The translations under genes and the position numbers were made by a program. Below, in pieces: positions 57,596 through 64,000 of a stretch of 64,000 nucleotides of DNA. The DNA is from Sialis fuliginosa (taxonomy: Eukaryota; Arthropoda; Insecta; Megaloptera; Sialidae). Each line of letters starts with the position of its first letter. Positions within the stretch are counted from its first letter, which is position 1. The notes below the pieces were generated by a model. The model did not search any database, was not told the origin of the DNA, and was given only the letters and a program-made list of their open reading frames with translations. The stretch lies in contig OY540821.1 of NCBI GenBank assembly GCA_961205875.1, forward strand, positions 8,680,001 to 8,744,000, written 5' to 3'.

Positions 57596-58414
57596 TTAGG
57601 GTGATTCATTTCCGCAAAGTTTTTTTATTTTTGAAGTGCTCAAGCACAGTGTTAATCTACATGTAGAAAAAAAAATTCTCACCAAATTTGAGCTCTTAAT
57701 TCCGATTTTAAGTACTTACTATTTAAATTTGAATTTTTCCCATTTAAAATGCATGTAAAAAGTAAATTTTTCTTTCAAAGTTATAATGCTTAGCCGCTTT
57801 TTACGATATTGCAAAACGCTTTATCAGGTCTTGTAGAGGATTCCTTGCTCTTCAAAATTGCTCATGGGTTTTTCGATATTGGTCGTACTAGTTCACCTGC
57901 CAGAACTATCAAAGTAAAATTTTTGAAAAAAGTACCGTTTTTTTCATTTTTCAGAGCGAACCGCTACTAGTAGGGAGAAAAAAAATACCTATTTTTAAAG
58001 GAAATTTTATTCTCTTTAAAAATAGTCCTTAGGTTCAAATTGCTCTGACCAATATCTCATGAGTTACAGCCATTTTTATAGCTGGAAGTGTAAAAAAACG
58101 ATAGTTCTGGCAGGTGAACTAGTACGACCAATATCGAAAAACCCATGAGCAATTTTGAAGAGCAAGGAATCCTCTACAAGACCTGATAAAGCGTTTTGCG
58201 ATATCGTAAAAAGCGGCTAAGCATTATAACTTTGAAAGAAAAATTTACTTTTTACATGCATTTTAAATGGGAAAAATTCAAATTTAAATAGTAAGTACTT
58301 AAAATCGGAATTAAGAGCTCAAATTTGGTGAGAATTTTTTTGTCTACATGTAGATTAACACTGTGCTTGAGCACTTCAAAAATAAAAAAACTTTGCGGAA
58401 ATGAATCACCCTAA
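57596..58414. mobile_element. Foldback element with 315-bp near-perfect arms and 7-bp TSD
   Basis: Arms 57596-57910 and 58100-58414 are near-perfect inverted repeats of equal length. The ends are TTAGGGTGATTCATTTCCG and its complement. TGCATAG occurs directly on both sides (57589-57595 and 58415-58421). The ~190-bp loop is AT-rich and non-coding. The equal arm lengths and exact TSD point to recent insertion or recent arm homogenisation. The superfamily is not assigned. Confidence 0.9.
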
Positions 58415-58741
58415 TGCATAGTCAAAAATTCTTCGATTTCTAAATTACAAATGAATGATTACAATATGTATGTACTCTAAGCGGAAGTAATCATAATAAA
58501 AAATGGCTATCTGTAATAGCATTAAAAAAAAAACGATTGTCAAAAACTTTTTCTTGGATCTCTTTTTTATCTTGTCGAATTCTCCTTGAATACCTTTCAA
58601 GAAACATCTCGACGGACCGGATATTTGGCCGTGTTTACACGGAAGTGGAGTATCAAGGACGGTCCAACAAGGTTTGGTTTATTTTATTGTATTTTTAAGG
58701 GTTTAATTTTATATCTATATATACTTTTTTGAAAACATATA
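58415..58741. other. Intergenic, nothing recognised
   Basis: A short GC-moderate stretch near 58600-58670 (CATCTCGACGGACCGGATAT) has no ORF or recognised product. Confidence 0.4.
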
Positions 58742-59318
58742 CAGTACAGGCCAAAAGTTTGAATACACTTAAAGAAAAAACATTTTTTTGAGTATATTTG
58801 ATTATTTCACGAAATTAACTTACATAAAATAGTTTAGACATTTTTTCATTATTATTAATGTATTTTATAGAAATCAAATCAATATTGAACATCGGAGATA
58901 TGGAAATGTTACTTCAACCGATTTTTTTGAAAATGGCCACCTTTTGCTTTAATGATTTCGGCGCATATTTTTGGCATTCTTTCAACAAGTTTTTGTAATA
59001 TTTGTTTGAAGCAGCCCCAAACCATCACTGAGCCACCACCACTTTTCAAATAATACCAAAAATTTGCGCCGAAATCATTAATGAAAAAGGTGGGTATTTT
59101 TAAGAAAATCGGTTATAAATTAACATTTTCATATCTTCGATGTTCAAAATTGATTTGATTTCTATAAAATACATTAATAATAATCAAAAAATGTCTAAAC
59201 TACATAAGTTAAACACAATAAACTTATGTGAATAAAGTTAGTTGATTTCGTGAAATAATCAAATAAACTCAAAAAATTGTTTTTTCTTTAGGTGCATTCA
59301 AACTTTTGGCCTGTACTG
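58742..59318 (-). mobile_element. Tc1-like deletion derivative with long TIRs
   Basis: Ends CAGTACAGGCCAAAAGTTTG and its complement are Tc1-type TIRs, flanked by TA at 58740-58741 and 59319-59320. The arms match over about 165 bp, carrying the mirrored ATTGAACATCG / CGATGTTCAA block. The 577-bp length is about a third of a complete Tc1 element. The centre retains a transposase remnant (58909-59043). Confidence 0.9.
58909..59043 (-). pseudogene. Tc1 transposase remnant, internal deletion
   Basis: The minus strand encodes 44 residues and a stop. It begins SGGGSVMVWGCF, a hallmark of the DDE catalytic region of Tc1 transposases, and continues through LVERMPKICAEIIKAKGGH, the usual extreme C-terminus. 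About 80-100 residues normally lie between these two pieces, so an in-frame deletion removed the middle, including part of the catalytic triad. There is no start codon and no DNA-binding domain, so it cannot be functional. Confidence 0.88.
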
Positions 59319-59320
59319 TA

Positions 59321-60201
59321 TATCACATGTTGGGAATCACTGGTTTGTTGTATATAATAGAACTGGTTCTTCAAATCGAAAATCCATATTAATAATAAAC
59401 GAGAACTTATTTAAAAACCGGGCGAAGAAAGAATTATTAATATTTTCTGTTCTACTTCAGCAGTTTAGATTTATTGATAATTGAAAATGAAATGTTTCTG
59501 TTGTAGTAAAAAGAAGAGGAGCAAATATATTTAAAACATATTGACTTTTCAGAAAGTATTATTTATTATGAAAAATTAAACATTTGTTTTGTAAAATCAG
59601 TTTTATATTAAAACATTCTTTGAAAAATGGCGTTAATATTGTTCGACTTGTATAGATATTTTTGTTAGAATTATTATTATTTTTCGATGCACATTATTAA
59701 AAATTATATTTACTTTATTTAATCGTTTTGTTTAATAGTTTAATGTTTTAAAAATTTAAAACTAATAAGAATAAAAAATAATTTATCAAAAAGACATATA
59801 TTTCGAGTGGGATTTCTGGCAAATAAAAATTCTTTTTTCATATTCTTATCAACAAGTACGCTCTTGTTTATTGCTACGCCACTGGCTTCACCTACCCGGA
59901 AGTGTAGAACATCAACCTCTTGAAAACTTCAAAGTTCGTTATAATATAAACGATATTCAAAACTGTCAAAATATATGTTTATATAAAAATTGGAATTTTT
60001 TTTCCTATTAATGATTGATGACATTTTCTGATGATATAATATTAAATTAATATTTTGATTGCTTGATCTTTAAAAATTTTATTAAAATTAATAAAAAAAT
60101 AATGTTGGTGTACCTGAAACTAGAGATACTCATAGTTAGAGTTATGTCACAGTCGCCATATATAGCCAAGGCGGTACTTGCGATTTATTCGAAAATTCAT
60201 T
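59321..60201. other. AT-rich intergenic, no gene seen
   Basis: CTACGCCACTGG at 59875 is a lone hAT-like end motif shared with the 195-1170 pair. Otherwise low complexity. Confidence 0.5.
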
Positions 60202-60525
60202 TAAGGTACTGGCGTCAGTTTTAGACGCTGTAAGAGCAAGGTAATTATACTATATTTTGGGATTGGTGGGCTTTTTTTGTAATTCTCATCAACTCATGTT
60301 ACTAATAAAACAAGTACATCTTTCAATCAATTTAATTACCAAAGTCCGTAAATATAGTTTGATTTTTAAATGATAGCCTTCTATTTTGTTTAATGTCTTT
60401 TCCTCCAGTAATGGAGAAAGTTATACCAGTAATAGACACCCAGTGATGGACACTTATATATTATAATTACAAAATGATAAGTACTACGACACAAAAGTGA
60501 TAAAATAAAGAAACGTAATATTTTA
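60202..60525 (-). mobile_element. Family A TIR element, truncated
   Basis: TTAAGGTACTGGCGTCAGTT, AACTCATGTTACTAATAAAA and AATTACCAAAGTCCGTAAAT match the reversed copies. The sequence stops at about GTACTACGACACAAAAGTGA; the other terminus is missing. Confidence 0.75.
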
Positions 60526-60759
60526 TAACGTTTATAAAAATTAATAAAATAATAATTTTGATGTACCTCGGACTAGAGATACTCATAGAGTATGACAACG
60601 TCTCCATTTATTTAGCCAACTAGCGGTGTCCACGATTTTGAACAAAAATAAACGTGAAATTGGAACAGTATTTCAGAACAGAGGGTGTATTATTTTTAGC
60701 ACTGAACGTAATCTAATAAATATGAAGTATATTTAATGATTCGGGCTGTCAGTACTCGT
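60526..60759. other. Intergenic, nothing recognised
   Basis: AGAGATACTCATAGAG near 60573 recurs at 60123 and 30692; no complete element is outlined. Confidence 0.4.
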
Positions 60760-61076
60760 ATATCCGGTATTATAAAGGAGCTAACAAAATTTGCTAGCTA
60801 GCAAGCACTTTCAAATGAGAGTTTCATATGACAGTTCTCCTTTAATTTTATGAAATGTTTGACAATTTTCGCGCACGGGTGGTATGTAAACACCAACAGT
60901 ATTAAAACAGTGGCGATATTATGAAAATTAGTTTGTACGGTCAGAGTCGCCAACTGTTGAAGAATCACTGCTCTAGATTTCATAACTAATCCATAGATAC
61001 TATCACAAAATTAATACCTCATTTGAAAGTGCTTGCTAGCTAGCAAATTTGCTATCTCCTTTATAATACCGGACAT
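60760..61076. mobile_element. Family B MITE, third copy
   Basis: Ends ATATCCGGTATTATAAAGGA and (complement) ATGTCCGGTATTATAAAGGA, with GCTAGCTAGCAAGCACTTTC and its mirror inside. TTTTCGCGCACGGGTGGTAT and ACGGTCAGAGTCGCCAACTG match the other copies. Uninterrupted. Confidence 0.85.
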
Positions 61077-61638
61077 TAATATAAGTATGTCTACCGAGAA
61101 CTGTTTTCTGGTCTGATTGCTCTAGGGTACATTGTGGTCTTTCTAGCCATACAATCACATGTATGAGAATAACAGGCTGTATAATATATATTCATTAATA
61201 ATATAATATATTATTAACTGTAAGCTATTAAGTCCGCTCTCCTTAGGAAATATCGTGACGCATTTCATGCTCTATAAAGTTATTTCACTTAGATTAATCA
61301 GAAACAATGGTGTTAATCTGTGTGCGTTACATCATCTCACGTCAAATCAATTACAATTCAATATGTTCAAGCCGTCAAAACAAGAACTAATATACAGTGG
61401 CGCCTAATGTATGGTGTTTAGTCTATCTTATATTATTTTATTGTTGTTTGTGTCTTCTGAAATCCGTAGATCTCTTTTAGACAGTATTTATTATATTTAC
61501 AATTCTTCGTGCTTAATTCAGCACAGGACACGTTAATTATAGAATTTTTTTAATAAGTACCGATAAAATATTCTGTTATGCCTGCTACTTCAATTGTTTA
61601 GGTGATGAAAATTATAAAATTAATTTATTTTACGTTTT
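61077..61638. other. Intergenic with family K-like trace
   Basis: ATTCTTCGTGCTTAATTCAG and ACCGATAAAATATTCTGT near 61500-61590 resemble a degraded family K middle. No gene. Confidence 0.4.
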
Positions 61639-61647
61639 ATTTATACA

Positions 61648-61881
61648 GGTGTTCCGTAAGTCATGACCCATAAGGAATAATAATAGTCCAAAAATGTATT
61701 ACATCTGTATGTATATACTTCTTATGTATATCATTTGATATTAAATTATTATTATATTATTTAAAAACTAAAAACCCCTTACAACCGACAGAATTTTTGT
61801 AAGGGGATATTTTACAGATCTTATTCTCATGATACCATTGGTTACTAGCAAGCCCTATATGGGTACCGACTTACGGAACAC
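61648..61881. mobile_element. Small TIR element with 9-bp TSD
   Basis: ATTTATACA lies exactly on both sides (61639-61647 and 61882-61890). The TIRs are GTGTTCCGTAAGTC...ACCCATA and the complement. The 234-bp body contains TTGTAAGGGG and is non-coding. A 9-bp duplication suggests a Mutator-like or related element, but the family is unassigned. Confidence 0.75.
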
Positions 61882-61890
61882 ATTTATACA

Positions 61891-62260
61891 CTTTGTATGT
61901 ATATTTCTGTATTAGGCTCCTTTCACACTACACGTTTTTGACCGTACGATAAAAATCTGAACGAGCAAGTTGTTCACACTGTACGATTTTTAATGCACGG
62001 TTTTTGAAGTAATTAAGAGAAGAAATTTTATAATTTTTTTCTCGTTTGTTTATGAGTTTTGGTGTGTAGGTTTATCTATGCCACTACTACAACCTTACAT
62101 TTTTTAAAGCAAATTGGTGCAACAAGGGTCTGGTGGTCCCCTTGTTAGACTGACAAACTACAAAAGGGAGGTATATCTTCGTAAAGGAATATTTAACGAC
62201 AAAAGTTATTCTTATCCACAAGTAATGCATCTACAAAATAGATTCGATTATATATATTGA
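61891..62260. other. Intergenic, nothing certain
   Basis: At 61915-62010, TTCACACTACACG and TTCACACTGTACGATTTTTA form a repeat-like pair typical of MITE ends. No ORF. Confidence 0.4.
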
Positions 62261-62783
62261 CTAGCTGGGCTCGCGCGGCTTCGCTCGCTGTAAAGGGCAA
62301 ATTATATCTACATTAAGTACTTATGACGATGAAATCATTTATTTCGATAAGGATTAATGTTTTGGAGGTCATAAGTCCACGTAAACAGAACCCAAATATT
62401 TTTAATTTTCTTTGTAACATAAAAGCAGTCATTGTGGCTTAAATACAAAAGTTAGATATATGGTGTCGCGGACTTTATTGTAGATCTTTTGATTCTACAC
62501 AATTCTTTAATACATTATTTTGTTCTATATTGCACGGTTTAGGCAGCGTATTGCAAAACAGCGCACCGACGGCAAAAATTTTTCCGACTTGATTTACTAT
62601 TATCGTCACTGCTTAGTTGTTATGATACCTAACGTAACAAAATATAGCCTATAACCTGGCAAGAGAACGTACCTATGAATTAAAAAAAAACACGTAAATC
62701 GGATAAGTGGTTCTCGAGTGATAAGCGCACTAACGGACAGGCAGAGAGACGTTGAACTTTATATAATAATATATTAAGGATTA
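62261..62783 (+). repeat. ACTAGCTG repeat, internally deleted copy
   Basis: ACTAGCTGGGCTCGCGCGGC start, then a jump to TATATCTACATTAAGTACTT and a close match to 9580-10085, ending TTATATAATAATATATTAAG. About 340 bp of the 9187 copy's interior is absent after CTTCGCTCGC. Non-coding. Confidence 0.75.
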
Positions 62784-63026
62784 GTTTCAATCTCCCAGAT
62801 TTTATTCTCGTGACACCACTGGTTGCATTCAATCTATCTCAAGTTAGATGTTAGGAGAACCACATGCTATGCTGCACAGTTGCTAGTGGCGTATACATAC
62901 CTTCACTATTCCTATTAGGGAAATTAATGTTTGATGTTATTATTGATTGACCGGTCGTTTATGACTAATTAGTGTAAACGTGTGCAGGACCGACCTCAAG
63001 CAAACGCCGCTTTTGTCTAGTGTATA

Positions 63027-63315
63027 CAGGATGTATTTTTTAACCTGAAACATTCAATATCTCGAAAAATAGGTTCTCTATACGGAAAAAATGTCAATAA
63101 TCAAAATTTAATCATTCCACGGAGGAAAAACATTAGTGCAAGAAAAATAGTCCCCTACCTCCCTTTTTGTAGATGGGGTGGGGGTAACTTTGAATCTAAA
63201 ATAGGAACCTCAATTTTTTAATTGCAGATACGAATTCTACGGCTAAAAGTATGTACGATTTGACTGAAATATTTTATTAGATTCATGAAAGTTTCAAGTT
63301 AAAAAATACATTCTG
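63027..63315. mobile_element. MITE, CAGGATGTATTTTTTAAC ends, TA duplication
   Basis: CAGGATGTATTTTTTAACCT and (complement) CAGAATGTATTTTTTAACTT are TIRs of ~25 bp flanked by TA. The internal TATCTCGAAAAATAGG is shared with 25361-25438. Non-coding, 289 bp. Confidence 0.8.
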
Positions 63316-63816
63316 TATAATAGGTAACATCAATTCAAACTCTATTTGGTATACTTGTGACTACAATCTCGCTTCTGTTGTTCCCTTCATTGCAAACTTT
63401 GTTATTATTGGAGCTAGAAGATCGGTTAAAGTATAAAAGTATGAATTTTTCCGGGATGAATAATGGTTGTGTCAAAAAAAATCAATTGAATGTCAATTTT
63501 CAGAAATATATTCAAATATAAGTTTTTTAATAGAATATTATCATTGGATTTTATAGCTGAGAATGTTCTTTTTATAAATGTTATTGTATTAAAATTGATA
63601 TGAAATAAGATGTAGCAAATTTAACCCTTCTGGTTTTCTATAATTTCTTGTTTATAAAAAAAATCGTTTCTAATTACTTAATGCAAAAAATATTGAAAGG
63701 GCTAATAAAATACAAACAAATAAATAATATTAATGCCATTTGTTTTAGGATTTTCGTCGTTTTAATATATTTTATTGATAATAAAAAATATTATTCTTGA
63801 TAATTAATTACAATAT
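63316..63816. other. AT-rich intergenic downstream of the oxidase gene
   Basis: No coding sequence or recognised repeat. It would contain the 3' flank of the minus-strand gene at the right edge. Confidence 0.5.
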
Positions 63817-63868
63817 TTTATTTATTATTAACGTTTTATTTTACAAACATATTCAGTAAAAGTTTATT
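63817..63868 (-). terminator. Candidate polyadenylation signals
   Basis: Minus-strand AATAAA occurs at 63863-63868, 63835-63840 and twice around 63817-63826, 8 to 60 nt past the stop codon of the oxidase exon. In such AT-rich DNA the hexamer is frequent by chance, so the one in use cannot be chosen. Confidence 0.4.
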
Positions 63869-63875
63869 AATTATT

Positions 63876-64000
63876 TTAGGCAATGCGATTAGCTTCCCTC
63901 CATCCGCTTTCTATTGCACCGTGAACTGTTCCATAATTTATATAGCTGGTAGCTTCTCCGGCAAATAAGACAACTGTCTTATTGTTTGAATTGGAGATAG
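63876..64000 (-). CDS. FAD-dependent polyamine oxidase-like protein, last exon, partial
   Basis: The last 40 or so residues read ...NKTVVLFAGEATSYINYG and then TVHGAIESGWREANRIA before TAA at 63876-63878. LFAGEAT, GTVHGA and SGWREA form the C-terminal FAD-contacting segment of the flavin amine oxidase family, specifically spermine oxidase / N1-acetylpolyamine oxidase-like proteins, which oxidise polyamines and release hydrogen peroxide. Codon usage and base composition are clearly richer in GC than the flank. The gene runs off the right edge, so substrate type and targeting cannot be judged; the C-terminus (REANRIA) does not end in a classical SKL-type peroxisomal signal. It is the 3' end of the gene. 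Confidence 0.88.
   Translation of the reverse strand, partial: ISNSNNKTVVLFAGEATSYINYGTVHGAIESGWREANRIA

Overview
The window looks like a gene-poor stretch of an arthropod, most likely insect, nuclear genome. It is strongly AT-rich, protein-coding sequence occurs only as isolated exons with eukaryotic splice sites, and the rest is packed with small non-autonomous DNA transposons (MITEs), foldback elements, SINE/LINE-like fragments and short tandem arrays. There is no bacterial, viral or organellar gene organisation. I could not assign an insect order.

Two protein-coding pieces are convincing, both on the minus strand. At 50079-50456 is the first coding exon of a rhodopsin-family peptide GPCR: N-terminus, TM1, TM2, ECL1 and the TM3 cysteine, ending at a clean splice donor. 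Its remaining exons are not recognisable in the window and probably lie beyond the left end. At 63876-64000 is the last coding exon of an FAD-dependent polyamine (spermine/acetylpolyamine) oxidase-like gene that runs off the right edge. A GC-rich block at 53846-54194, just beyond a 112-bp tandem array, is a candidate promoter/5' UTR region and could belong to the GPCR gene. A 76-nt segment at 6045-6120 has good splice signals but stops in all frames, so it may be a non-coding exon.

Layout: 0-5 kb holds a foldback MITE, hAT-like and SINE-like remnants. 5-20 kb holds copies of a recurring ~540-bp TIR element (family A, eight copies in the window), two hammerhead-ribozyme-like motifs (7.6 and 14.9 kb), a hAT with an 8-bp TSD (16.6 kb) and a second foldback copy (17.4 kb). 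20-27 kb is mostly featureless AT-rich sequence with hairpins. 27-35 kb is dense in TIR elements and has a ~490-bp GC-rich palindrome at 28.8-29.25 kb. 35-45 kb holds more MITEs, including a hAT nested inside a family B MITE (44.1 kb). 45.8-46.7 kb is an unusual GC-rich block with two tandem arrays. 47-50 kb has a foldback element and a pogo-like MITE inserted into one copy of a 45-bp duplication next to the GPCR exon. 51.4-51.6 kb is an inverted repeat carrying the best-organised hammerhead-like motif, resembling terminal repeats of Penelope-like elements. 53-64 kb carries a 112-bp array, a hAT with exact TSD, a very long-armed foldback element, a Tc1 deletion derivative with a transposase remnant, and further MITEs.

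The genes show no functional link to each other. The coherent story is repeated colonisation of introns and intergenic DNA by non-autonomous transposons, several with target-site duplications readable directly from the sequence. All similarity statements were made by eye; no database search or folding program was run.
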